64,000 nt of DNA from the NCBI GenBank assembly GCA_019694395.1, contig JAIBCC010000008.1, positions 52,501 to 116,500 on the forward strand. Reading direction: 5' to 3'. This document shows, one piece after another, positions 28,619 through 37,358 of the stretch. Numbering within the stretch: the first letter of the stretch is position 1; each line of letters begins with the position of its first letter. The notes beneath the pieces are model-generated. The model was not told where the DNA came from and ran no database searches. It saw only the letters and a list, made by a program, of their open reading frames with translations. The position numbers and the translations under genes are program-made. The stretch comes from Pyrinomonadaceae bacterium (GTDB lineage: Bacteria; Acidobacteriota; Blastocatellia; Pyrinomonadales; Pyrinomonadaceae).

Positions 28619-29222
28619 AATTTTTGATTTTCCTCTTTGCGTTTTGCGAGTTATATTCTATCGGAATCTCAAATTTTTCCTCTAAGAATTTATAATTCAA
28701 ATCTTCATTTTTTCTTGCCAAGAAATCGGTAACGGTTTTAACTGCTTCGACACTTTCGCCGCCATCAATCAATGTGGTTGCCACAATCGGTTTTGCCGAA
28801 ATTGTAATTTCCGTGGCATTTTCGGTTATTGATTTGAGACTGAAATTAATATTAGTGCCAAATGAATTCCAAGTCATTCCCGTTTTAGCCGTTATAATTC
28901 CATTTTCCTGATCGGCAAGTGTCACATTTCCTTTTTTCAAAAAAGTTACTGATTCAAGGCATAAATTAAAGGCTTCTTGATAACTGCAAAGTAAAAAAGT
29001 TTGTTTTGTTTGTTGTATATCAAAATCTTTTTCTCCTGCGTCAGGTTTGATTTTCCGGGTTCGGTAATCACTGTAAATCTGCATTCCGATACCGAAAACC
29101 GCACCGTAAATAAACCAAAAAAGAAAATGATTTAATGTCAGAGCGGAATTTAGAACTATTGTCGGAACTGTCATTAGCAATCCGAAAATAAGCGGGAATT
29201 TGATATAGCGGCTGATTTTCAT
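28617..29222 (-). CDS. Hypothetical protein with N-terminal membrane helices
   Basis: 201 aa. Two hydrophobic helices (about 10-28 and 32-50) anchor a soluble domain of about 140 residues with alternating beta strands; TLADQENGIITAKTGMTW resembles domains in small bacterial membrane proteins that bind lipids, but no family is certain. It starts 7 bases downstream of the stop of the beta-propeller gene, so both are in one operon. Confidence 0.75.
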   Translation of the reverse strand: MKISRYIKFPLIFGLLMTVPTIVLNSALTLNHFLFWFIYGAVFGIGMQIYSDYRTRKIKPDAGEKDFDIQQTKQTFLLCSYQEAFNLCLESVTFLKKGNVTLADQENGIITAKTGMTWNSFGTNINFSLKSITENATEITISAKPIVATTLIDGGESVEAVKTVTDFLARKNEDLNYKFLEEKFEIPIEYNSQNAKRKIKN

Positions 29223-29229
29223 AGAATAC

Positions 29230-30213
29230 TTACATTCCTGTTAGAGCTATTCCATCGGAAGCTTTACCAGTTTCAACTTTTCCGATAACTTCGCCTTTTT
29301 CCAAATCAATTTTTAGGACAAAATCGCCCTGTGTAGTTGAAATAAAGGCAAGCTTACCGTCTTTTGAGAAAATCAATCCAAGCGGATAACTTTCCAAAGA
29401 AATTCGTTTTAATTCTTTACGAGAAGCCGCATCAAAAATGGCAATTTCTTTAGTATTGGGAATCGTGGCAACTGATTGCTTGCCGTCGGGCGTGAAGCGA
29501 ATTCGATACGGACGTTCGCCGACGTTGATTTTTTCAACTGCTTTATTTTGTGCCGTATCAATGATTTGAATTGAATTTTCGGTATTGAGACCAACCCAAA
29601 CTTCTTTGCCGTTCGGCGAAATATCTATCGCTTCGGGCTGTTTGCCGACCGGAATATGCGTAATCTTTGAACCGGCGGGCGGAACTGCACCAAATTCGAT
29701 TGCCGTTACCGTATCCGAAGCAACGTTTGCAGTGTAAATCTTTTTCTGGTCAGGCGTGACAACCAGCATATGTGAAGCTGTTTGCCCTGTTCCGATCAGC
29801 CAATCAATCTTTCCGCTCGCTAAATCGTAGCGTCCCACTAAATCATTCACTTCCGCCGTAAAATAGATTTTGCCATTAACCTCTACAAGACCGTGCGGTT
29901 TTAGCAACGGAAAAAGATCAACTCTTTTTGTTTCTTTCTGAGTTTCAAGATCAATTATTGAAAGCGAGCTTCCGGCTTTTTGCGCTCCGTAATTAGATAC
30001 AACGGCAGTTTTTCCATCAGCAGAAATTACGACTTCGTGCGGACCTTCACCCGTCGGAACGGTCGCCAAAACTTTCATCTCAATTGGATCAATGATTTGC
30101 ACAGCGGCAGCATCACGATTGACAACAACCAAAGTTTCTTTAGCAAAAACTGTTGAAACAGTTAGAGCAAGTAAAACAAATACAACGAATTTATTTAGTC
30201 CTAAATTAAACAT
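29230..30213 (-). CDS. Secreted YVTN-type beta-propeller protein
   Basis: 327 aa with a signal peptide ending near residue 24 (VFAK). At least six blades of about 40 residues are visible, each with a pattern like VVVSNYG, IYTANVASDT and VGLNTENSIQIID, matching YncE/YVTN repeat proteins. Such propellers are found at the cell surface or in the periplasm; some bind DNA or nitrous-oxide-reductase-like partners. Function here unknown. Co-transcribed with the next membrane protein gene. Confidence 0.88.
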   Translation of the reverse strand: MFNLGLNKFVVFVLLALTVSTVFAKETLVVVNRDAAAVQIIDPIEMKVLATVPTGEGPHEVVISADGKTAVVSNYGAQKAGSSLSIIDLETQKETKRVDLFPLLKPHGLVEVNGKIYFTAEVNDLVGRYDLASGKIDWLIGTGQTASHMLVVTPDQKKIYTANVASDTVTAIEFGAVPPAGSKITHIPVGKQPEAIDISPNGKEVWVGLNTENSIQIIDTAQNKAVEKINVGERPYRIRFTPDGKQSVATIPNTKEIAIFDAASRKELKRISLESYPLGLIFSKDGKLAFISTTQGDFVLKIDLEKGEVIGKVETGKASDGIALTGM

Positions 30214-30305
30214 ATTATCTTTTATGGAGACTGAACGAAGAATAAAGGGGCAACCGAATTACCCCCATTTTTCCGAACCTAAAATTTATTACATAGAAAC
30301 TGATT

Positions 30306-30674
30306 CTAAAAAATTGAAAAACTATATTGCAGCTTTCCCGAATATTTAACTTTTTTCCCATCCTCAATTCTAGGTTTAAAGATTGAAGCTAAAGCGGCTT
30401 TTTCACACGCCTCTTTGAAGATAGGATTTCCTTCGATCATTTGAGCCTCCGTGACTTTACCTTTTTCATTTACTGTTATTCGCACCAAAACTTTGCCCTG
30501 AATTTTGGCTTCTCTTGCCTCTGCCGGATAAACAACTCTGGCAAGTTTTACGGCGCGATTATTCAGCAAGTCGTTGCCGGTTAAGTTTGAACTATTGAAA
30601 TCAGCCTTAGTTGAAATTGTAGAAAGCGATGATACAACTAATACTGTTAATAAAAAAAATACAATCTTCTTCAT
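30306..30674 (-). CDS. TonB C-terminal-domain protein
   Basis: 122 aa. Signal-like N terminus, then a TonB_C domain: PAEAREAKIQGKVLVRITVNEKGKV (residues about 50-75), followed by FKPRIEDGKKVKY. The usual long Pro-rich spacer and cytoplasmic anchor of TonB are missing, and the signal sequence looks cleavable. It may therefore be a periplasmic TonB-like protein, or a member of the secreted TonB-domain proteins common in this phylum. No ExbB/ExbD gene is adjacent. Confidence 0.82.
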   Translation of the reverse strand: MKKIVFFLLTVLVVSSLSTISTKADFNSSNLTGNDLLNNRAVKLARVVYPAEAREAKIQGKVLVRITVNEKGKVTEAQMIEGNPIFKEACEKAALASIFKPRIEDGKKVKYSGKLQYSFSIF

Positions 30675-30712
30675 TTTGTTACCTCGTTTTATTTATTTGT
30701 CATTATCTCAAA

Positions 30713-32077
30713 CTATTTCATTGCCTTTCTCATCCATTCAACCGTAACTCTGCCAACTTCGGGATTATAGTTTTGCGAAGCATACTGATAAATTTTGTTG
30801 CTTGCATAAAGGTCGAAAGTTTGTTTATAAGAATCTACTTTGGAAAAAACGTGTTCGGTTTTTGGTAAGATCGTATATTCGCCGTTACCGGGATGTGCTT
30901 GATTAACTATTTCGGCAATCGTGATGGCATCGCGGGCATTAAGTGCGGCTGTATCGAATTCCCCATAAATGATATTCACTTTGCTTGTTACCTTACTCCA
31001 CTGTTCCGCCAGATTTTGTTTGCTCATCGTGTAGAAATAATGCGAATTCCGGGTGTTAAAAAGTTCACCATCAAAAACACTGTCAACCGCAGGTTTCAAT
31101 GCCGGATTTTTCCGCATTTCTGCCGGACTTTTGTCTTCTTCGAGCCATTGGTAAAGCATCGGAATCATCATTCGGGTTTGTTGTTCAGTTTGAACGTGGG
31201 TTGCTCCGCCGTAAGTTCCTTGAATCCGGTAAAGATCGATCAGATACTCAAACCACGAACGAAAACCGGTTCCATACGCCATAATTCCTTTCGGTTGTTT
31301 CTGTTCGGCAATAAACGGAGCCGTCCAGCCGCCCATCGAATGACCGAAAAAGAAGATATTGTCGGTATCAATAAAATCGTAGCTGAGTAGTTTGCGATAG
31401 CCGGCTTTGTTGGTTTCAACTTCTTCGTTGAAATCCATATCTTTACAGTCTTTGGTGGCGCGGCTGTCACCTAAATTCGGACGTTCGACACGGAAAACTG
31501 CAAATCCTGCTTTGACCCAATCATCAAAAGCCTGACGAAGAACAAATTTTGGATCAACATATTCGTTTGATTGACACGGAAGTCCTTGGATATAAAAAAC
31601 GGCAGGAACTTTACCGGTGCGGTTTTTGGGGATGTGAGTGATGGTCCGCAAAGTGCCGAGAGACATAGTTACTGAATCATAATTGACATCAGCAATATCG
31701 GAAGTTTCTTTCGGTTTGCCTTTTACAATTCCTTTTTTAGTAATTTTTTCGCCGTTGGAAAGAATTGTAAATTCAATCTGATCGCCTTCGATTTTACTTT
31801 GTGCGTGGGCGACGAAAGAGGCGGTATCGTTCATCGGTTTACCGTCAATTGCCAAAATAACATCGCCGACTTTGATGCCGAGAGTTTCGCCCGTGGAATT
31901 CGGCGCAACTAATGTAACTGCTAAACCTTCCTGATTTGCACTGCTATTTTTCGCAGGAGCCGCCCCGATTCCAAACCAGCCCTTGCGCGGAAGCGTTTGA
32001 CCGAAAGTGCGAATGCACGTTGAAAGACCGATTAAAATTAAACCTGTAATAAAAAAGCCAATTAAAAATTTCTTCAT
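30713..32077 (-). CDS. PDZ-domain alpha/beta hydrolase
   Basis: 454 aa from the ATG at 32077. An N-terminal signal-anchor is followed by a PDZ domain (residues about 40-125; LGIKVGDVILAIDGKPMND) and then an alpha/beta-hydrolase fold: GLPCQSNEYV loop, nucleophile elbow GHSMGGWTAP, and the final His near PKTEHVFSK. The combination suggests an exported peptidase or esterase whose PDZ binds substrate termini, like S9/S15-type enzymes. Substrate unknown. Confidence 0.85.
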   Translation of the reverse strand: MKKFLIGFFITGLILIGLSTCIRTFGQTLPRKGWFGIGAAPAKNSSANQEGLAVTLVAPNSTGETLGIKVGDVILAIDGKPMNDTASFVAHAQSKIEGDQIEFTILSNGEKITKKGIVKGKPKETSDIADVNYDSVTMSLGTLRTITHIPKNRTGKVPAVFYIQGLPCQSNEYVDPKFVLRQAFDDWVKAGFAVFRVERPNLGDSRATKDCKDMDFNEEVETNKAGYRKLLSYDFIDTDNIFFFGHSMGGWTAPFIAEQKQPKGIMAYGTGFRSWFEYLIDLYRIQGTYGGATHVQTEQQTRMMIPMLYQWLEEDKSPAEMRKNPALKPAVDSVFDGELFNTRNSHYFYTMSKQNLAEQWSKVTSKVNIIYGEFDTAALNARDAITIAEIVNQAHPGNGEYTILPKTEHVFSKVDSYKQTFDLYASNKIYQYASQNYNPEVGRVTVEWMRKAMK

Positions 32078-32151
32078 AATTGGCAAATTTATCAATTTTA
32101 ACTTATGAAAAATAGGAAGAAAGTTGCCTATAACTTCTATTCATTTGTGAA

Positions 32152-32841
32152 TTAAGCACACATTGTATTTGGGAAAAATCCGGTGCAAATTGTGCCGGGA
32201 GCACATTCACAAGTGAACACACAAGGCGAACCTGCGGGTTTTGAATTAGGAGAAATACAAACGAAACCAACTCCGTCACAGCAGCCGCTGGTGCAATAAC
32301 ACGCCATTGCACAAGGAGATCCGTTACTGCTAACGGACATTTGAACACAAACCCCGGAGCCTCCGATGGGAAAGTTGCAGCAACCACTGGTGCAAAGAGA
32401 GGAATTTGTGCAGGTGCAGCCAAGCGGGAAAGGTGATGTTCCGCAAGCAGAACCTGATTGTGCTTGCAAAGCCGCTGGTGCAATTAGCGAAGAAATCATC
32501 GGCAGGGCGACCATTGACGTTAAACCGATTCTTTTTATCACTTCACGGCGGTTTGCGCCTTCAAAAAAATCAGGTATTTCGGTTTCGATCAGCTTTTCTT
32601 TTTCCAATCTGCCGAGAGCTAGCCAGACGAATTCTTCGCCAACGGTGTAGTTCAATTTTTGACCGACGATCCGGGCAATTTCGGAAATATTTCGCTTGCC
32701 GTCCGCAAATTGCCAGACCAGAGCGGCAGTTTCGTTTAAACCGAAAACTTTATTCGTTTTCAAATCATAAATCAGGATTTCGTTATCTAATTCCTGAATC
32801 ACCAGATCATTTTTTCGTGCTAAAGGGGCAGTTTTTTGCAT
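32152..32841 (-). CDS. PqqD-domain protein with Tat-like segment and Cys-rich tail
   Basis: 229 aa in three parts. Residues 1-90 are a PqqD-like winged-helix domain (TAALVWQFADGKRNISEIA) of the type that presents peptides to radical-SAM enzymes. Residues about 93-128 carry RREVIKRIG and a hydrophobic stretch ending PAALQAQ, a possible twin-arginine signal. The remaining roughly 100 residues contain 18 cysteines in three repeats of the form C-x-C-x5-C-x3-CC or similar. No radical-SAM gene is adjacent. The minus-strand gene upstream codes for a thioredoxin-like TlpA protein, which could form or reshuffle its disulfides. Function unknown; parallels with RiPP leaders are inference. Confidence 0.8.
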   Translation of the reverse strand: MQKTAPLARKNDLVIQELDNEILIYDLKTNKVFGLNETAALVWQFADGKRNISEIARIVGQKLNYTVGEEFVWLALGRLEKEKLIETEIPDFFEGANRREVIKRIGLTSMVALPMISSLIAPAALQAQSGSACGTSPFPLGCTCTNSSLCTSGCCNFPIGGSGVCVQMSVSSNGSPCAMACYCTSGCCDGVGFVCISPNSKPAGSPCVFTCECAPGTICTGFFPNTMCA

Positions 32842-32900
32842 AGTTTTCTCCTGTCGCTTTTATTACAAGCGGTCTGGAATAAATTGATTTTAGTTGAAAC

Positions 32901-34208
32901 TTAACCTAGGGCTGAGTCAATGATTTTACTGAGTTGCTCAATAATTTTGCTGTTGTTGCCCAATTGACTCAAGAGGATTTTGCCCTCCTTATCAATCACT
33001 AAATGAGTTGGAAAAGCAGTTGCTTTATATAAATCAATGATATTTTGGGCATTGGCGATTTGTTTGTAGCTGAACGGATGATTTTTGAAAGATTCGGTAA
33101 CTAAATCTTGTTTATCGTAAGTAACTGCAATAAATTCAACATCTTTACCCTGATATTTTTTGACCAGTTCATTAAGGTCAGGCATTTCTTTGATGCACGG
33201 ACCGCAGGCGAGAAACCAAAAATTCATCACTACGACCTTGCCTTTTAACTCACTGAGCTGAATTTGAGAATTATCCAAAGTTGTCGCGGTAAAATCAGGC
33301 GGAATTGCGCCGATGGCAGTTTCGGGATTTCCTTTTTTGAGTTTTAGCCCGGTCATTTTTCCTTCGGAAATTTCAACTTCGGTCAAATAATTTGCTCCCA
33401 GTTGTTTAGCTCTAAACTCTTCTTGGGGAATGACTTTGCCGTCTTCATCTTTGTAAGTTACATTTTTAGTAGCATTAAAAACAATAGGCTGAGTAGTCAC
33501 GCCCGAAGGCTTTTGAACCGGAATTTCTTTCGGAATTTCCAAACCTTTTCCGCCAAGCTCAAAGATTTTCGGATCAACTTCGATGTTATAGCGAATACTT
33601 AAAATCTTTTTAGTGCTTTTGCCGGTTAAACTGTTATCGGTATTTTCTAAGAATGGAATGAGAAAATCATCAACTTTGCGGTAATCGGAATAGGTTGTAA
33701 TTATTTTAAAGGTTTGACCGCCTGCACCTGCCATTCTTTCACGACGCCCTAAGAGAAAAGTGTCGGAATCATAATAAGTTTTGGCATTTGCACGCGAATC
33801 CGGTTTTACTTCTTCGACAACTAAATATTCTTTGCCGTCAATTTTTTCATTAGGCAGTTTGATGTATTTAGAAGGTTCTTCTGCCGGAGTAAAATTTATA
33901 TAATCAGCCCGTCCGCCGCGCCGCATCCAATGGCGGCTGCCGTCCGATCCCATCTCCAATTTTCCCGTATCACCATCGGAACAAACGTAAGTCCTTTTAT
34001 TTACTTTATCTTCAATTTCAATTGTTTTTTTCTTTCCGTTTACAGATTCGCTTTCTGAAAAGATTTCAATCGTTTTGATTTTGGCAAAATTTTCCTTGCC
34101 GCCGATTGCTGTTTGATACTTCTCAAAAATTTCTCTGCCTTGTTTTTCTGCTTCCGATTGAGCAAAAACTGCCAAGCTGCAAACTAGAATAATTAAAAAT
34201 GATTTCAT
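32901..34208 (-). CDS. TlpA-like thioredoxin fused to a LolA-like domain
   Basis: 435 aa with signal peptide (FAQ near residue 17). An N-terminal domain of about 200 residues looks like the lipoprotein-sorting/outer-membrane beta-half-barrel (KTIEIFSESE start, GRRERMAG). The C-terminal third is a redoxin of the AhpC/TlpA type with the redox motif CGPC in NFWFLACGPCIKEMPD. Exported, so it is likely a periplasmic disulfide reductase or oxidase. It sits directly upstream of the Cys-rich PqqD protein and may serve it. Confidence 0.88.
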   Translation of the reverse strand: MKSFLIILVCSLAVFAQSEAEKQGREIFEKYQTAIGGKENFAKIKTIEIFSESESVNGKKKTIEIEDKVNKRTYVCSDGDTGKLEMGSDGSRHWMRRGGRADYINFTPAEEPSKYIKLPNEKIDGKEYLVVEEVKPDSRANAKTYYDSDTFLLGRRERMAGAGGQTFKIITTYSDYRKVDDFLIPFLENTDNSLTGKSTKKILSIRYNIEVDPKIFELGGKGLEIPKEIPVQKPSGVTTQPIVFNATKNVTYKDEDGKVIPQEEFRAKQLGANYLTEVEISEGKMTGLKLKKGNPETAIGAIPPDFTATTLDNSQIQLSELKGKVVVMNFWFLACGPCIKEMPDLNELVKKYQGKDVEFIAVTYDKQDLVTESFKNHPFSYKQIANAQNIIDLYKATAFPTHLVIDKEGKILLSQLGNNSKIIEQLSKIIDSALG

Positions 34209-34285
34209 ACTTTTACCTTCAAAAAATTGCTTGAAGGTAAAAGTAACAGGTTTGATTTTTAGAAAAATAGGAAGAAAGTAGCCGA

Positions 34286-35557
34286 TTATTTTGAGGTTTG
34301 ATAATTCGGTTTCGGCTCAATTTCAGTTGGCGGAATCAGGTAAAAGTCCCGATTTTTAAAGATTTCCAGAACGATTGGGTCAAGATTGAATTTACGCGAA
34401 TAAAAAACTGACGAACGCATTGGACGCAAATCAATTAGTGTCCATTTATCTTTTTTCGACATTTGCAGTAACGCCTGATAACGGTAATCGAAACTTTTCG
34501 TATCAGCCAGTGCGTCAACTTCTTTGCCGTCTTCGATGTAAAATCTTGCGCCGAATTCGATATGCAGCGATTGATTTCCATTGAACGAAGCGAGTTCGGT
34601 CAAAGTATTACCAATTTCAAAAAGGCTCAGATCGCTGAAACCTCTGCCCGTGTGAACCGCGCCCATTTTCAAAAGCATTTTGTCTTTGGCGTTATCGAAT
34701 TTTAGTTTTTCAAAACCTTCCGCTAAATTCTTTTTCATATAATTTACCCGACCACTGTTTGCTGCATAATATTTGCGAATTTGGTTGTCGTTCATATAGT
34801 AAATGTCGGTCGTGAATCTGATCGCATCGGCAATTCGTTTATTTTTCGGATTATTTTTGGCGGCAGATTCCAGAAAATTATTGACCTCTTTTGAATCCAG
34901 CATCGCTTTGTATTGACTTTTTTCTTCTTCGATTGCGGCTTTGTAAAAAGACTTGATTGAACTGACAACTTGCTCGTAAAGCGGTTTCAATTCGGCTTCT
35001 TTTTTCGCGTTCAGATTTTCAAACATTCTTTGAAATAACGGCAAATAACCGAAAGAAAATTCCTGATCGAGTCCGATCAGATTCCAATTTCTTTTTCTCG
35101 CTTCGGCTAGAAATTCAGCGTCTTCAACGTTGCTGAAAAACGGGATCGGCGTAAAAGTGCGGCGTTTGGTTTGAACGTAAAATTTGCTGTTAAAAGCGTT
35201 TAGATTCTCGACTGTCTTGGCTGAATCTTTCGACATTTCGCCTAAAATTTCCGAAGAAACGGGACCGATTTCCAGAGCGAAAGTCCGACAGCCTGCGTCG
35301 TGTAAAATTGGAATAATTGCCTTTGTAAAAACCGAAATCTGATGCGAACCGTGATATTCGCCGAGCAAAACGAACTGATGTTTTGCCAATTCATCGGTTA
35401 AGAATCTTGCTCCGTCGCCGTTCAATTTATTGTCCGAAATCTCGAAATAATAAGTATTTTTCTCTAAATCTTTTTCAGTCAGAGGCGGTTTTTCCTGTGC
35501 AAAAGTAAGAATGCAAAAGATGAAAACAATTATTGCCGAAAATATTTTCTGTTCCAT
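34286..35557 (-). CDS. Secreted EreA/ChaN-like protein
   Basis: 423 aa from the ATG at 35557. Signal peptide ends FAQ near residue 20. GEYHGSHQ and FALEIGP early on, and KMGAVHTGRG later, fit the erythromycin-esterase/ChaN superfamily, whose His and Glu residues form the active site. The family is often exported in this phylum and its substrates are mostly unknown. Esterase activity is possible but not shown. Confidence 0.72.
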   Translation of the reverse strand: MEQKIFSAIIVFIFCILTFAQEKPPLTEKDLEKNTYYFEISDNKLNGDGARFLTDELAKHQFVLLGEYHGSHQISVFTKAIIPILHDAGCRTFALEIGPVSSEILGEMSKDSAKTVENLNAFNSKFYVQTKRRTFTPIPFFSNVEDAEFLAEARKRNWNLIGLDQEFSFGYLPLFQRMFENLNAKKEAELKPLYEQVVSSIKSFYKAAIEEEKSQYKAMLDSKEVNNFLESAAKNNPKNKRIADAIRFTTDIYYMNDNQIRKYYAANSGRVNYMKKNLAEGFEKLKFDNAKDKMLLKMGAVHTGRGFSDLSLFEIGNTLTELASFNGNQSLHIEFGARFYIEDGKEVDALADTKSFDYRYQALLQMSKKDKWTLIDLRPMRSSVFYSRKFNLDPIVLEIFKNRDFYLIPPTEIEPKPNYQTSK

Positions 35558-35629
35558 AATTATTGATTTGTTCAAAAAATCTTAAAACAAAAATTATTCT
35601 GAAAATTGTAAAAATGGAAAAATTGGATT

Positions 35630-36466
35630 TTATTGCCAGATGACGATCACTTGATTGTCTTTTGAGAAATTAACTTTTCTAAAAAAATCGTTAGGTTTAA
35701 GGAAAGCATATTTTCTGAACTCTTTGATGAGATGCGATTGATCGAAAAAGCCGAAATCATAAACAAAATCTGTTAATTTCGAGTTATTTTCGTCTATCAA
35801 TTTGGCTTGAATAAATTTTCTGAATCGGGAGATTTGTCTGAATTCCGAAGCAGATAAATTCAAATATTTTTTGCACTGATTATTTAAAGTTTGTCTCGTA
35901 ATGCTGAATTTTCGGGCTAATTCATCAAGGCACAGATAATTTTCCGAGTCAGTATTCGACAATTCATTTGTTGCCTGATGTAAATAGGCATGTGAAAAAG
36001 GTTTGTATTTTTTCAGCAAATATTGTTCAATTTCTTCAATGATTTGGTCGTTATTGGCAATATTCAAAATTCTGACAATATTCGTTTCAAAATCACGGTC
36101 GGGAATAAATGATTGATTATTTGCCACAGATTTTAACAAAAGTTCTTCATCAAAAAAATCAAAAACGGCGAGCGGGTTAAAGACCAGACAAATTTCTTTC
36201 ACCTTTCCGCGATATTCATAACTTACAGAACTTTTTAAGCCGAATTGAATACTCGAATCAAGCGGATTTTTCGTCGTATTTTCAACGATAATATTTTCGT
36301 TTTCCGAATAGCTGATAGTATTTAGAGAAACTGAAATGTAAGTGCTGACGCTCGGCAAGATAAGAAAACGCGCAGATTTATGAGCTTCTTCCTGTTCGAT
36401 AATGAAGACACAGCGAACCAAATTTTGGATTACCGGATTTTGCGGAATAAACGATTGAATTCTCAT
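35630..36466 (-). CDS. AraC-family transcriptional regulator
   Basis: 278 aa. The C-terminal double helix-turn-helix of AraC/XylS type is clear: DELARKFSITRQTLNNQCKKYL, then FVYDFGFFDQSHLIKEFRKYAF. The N-terminal part is a DUF6597-like sensor of about 150 residues. It is followed downstream (minus strand) by the EreA/ChaN-like gene, a possible target. A second AraC gene lies 26 bases upstream. Confidence 0.92.
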   Translation of the reverse strand: MRIQSFIPQNPVIQNLVRCVFIIEQEEAHKSARFLILPSVSTYISVSLNTISYSENENIIVENTTKNPLDSSIQFGLKSSVSYEYRGKVKEICLVFNPLAVFDFFDEELLLKSVANNQSFIPDRDFETNIVRILNIANNDQIIEEIEQYLLKKYKPFSHAYLHQATNELSNTDSENYLCLDELARKFSITRQTLNNQCKKYLNLSASEFRQISRFRKFIQAKLIDENNSKLTDFVYDFGFFDQSHLIKEFRKYAFLKPNDFFRKVNFSKDNQVIVIWQ

Positions 36467-36492
36467 TTGCCGGATAAAGCATAACGTTTATT

Positions 36493-37305
36493 TTAGATCT
36501 TTTGAAATTCTTTCGGGCGAAATCCGGTTAGTTGCTTAAACGCACCTGTAAAGTGGCTTTGGTCGTAAAAGCCGCATTCGTAGGCAATTTCGGTAAGCGA
36601 AAGTTTAGAAGATTTGATAAGCGAGAGCGATTTTTCAATTTTGATTTTGCGGCGGTATTCGCCCAAAGTGCAGTTAAAATAACGCGGAAAATATTTGGAA
36701 ATTGTTTTCGGATGAACTTGAGTAACATTAGCCAAATCGTTCAAAGAAATTTCTTCGTCCCATCTGTCGTTGAGGATTTCGATAATTTTGCTGATCCAAT
36801 GCGGACGATTTTTATTTGCCGTTTTTTCGTTTATCAAATTTAACAGGAGCATCTCAATCGAATTTGCCGAAAATTCATCGTTGACGGCTAATTCCTTATA
36901 AATTTTGAGAACTGAAAATTTTGCCTCCAAAGTCTTTTCAACTGAAATTTTCAACGCGGCTTCAAGGTTCGGATTTTGTCTGAAAAAGTCTTTGTGAAAC
37001 TGAAGGCTGACATATTTGGTGGGAAAAATTTTGGAAATAGTCCGATGCGGTTCGCCCGCGTGAAAAAACATCAATTCGCCCGAAACCCTTTCTGCCTCAA
37101 CGCTTTTCCGTTTATCAATCATTCCGCCGTTCAACACAAAAGACAGATGCGGTTCATCGTGAAAATGCGGCAAATCGCTGTCTCCGAGTTCAAGATGAGT
37201 CGAAACATAAATCGTTGCCTCGTTTTTGGGCAGACTAAATGTTTCGCTCAAGTGTTTGCCGCGATTCAAACTGTAAAACGAATTATTTGGTAAAACAGAG
37301 TTCAT
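36493..37305 (-). CDS. AraC-family transcriptional regulator (cupin type)
   Basis: 270 aa. N-terminal cupin-like sensor with HFHDEPHLSFVLNG and HAGEPHRTI, then the AraC DNA-binding domain: LNDLANVTQVHPKTISKYFPRYF and IAYECGFYDQSHFTGAFKQLTG. The S41 peptidase gene starts upstream on the same strand, and the regulator may control it. Similar in layout to the AraC at 62100 but with a different sensor half. Confidence 0.93.
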   Translation of the reverse strand: MNSVLPNNSFYSLNRGKHLSETFSLPKNEATIYVSTHLELGDSDLPHFHDEPHLSFVLNGGMIDKRKSVEAERVSGELMFFHAGEPHRTISKIFPTKYVSLQFHKDFFRQNPNLEAALKISVEKTLEAKFSVLKIYKELAVNDEFSANSIEMLLLNLINEKTANKNRPHWISKIIEILNDRWDEEISLNDLANVTQVHPKTISKYFPRYFNCTLGEYRRKIKIEKSLSLIKSSKLSLTEIAYECGFYDQSHFTGAFKQLTGFRPKEFQKI

Positions 37306-37358
37306 AACAAAAGGCGGAGTTTATTACGCAAAATCTCAACCTTTTGTTTTCGCTCAAA

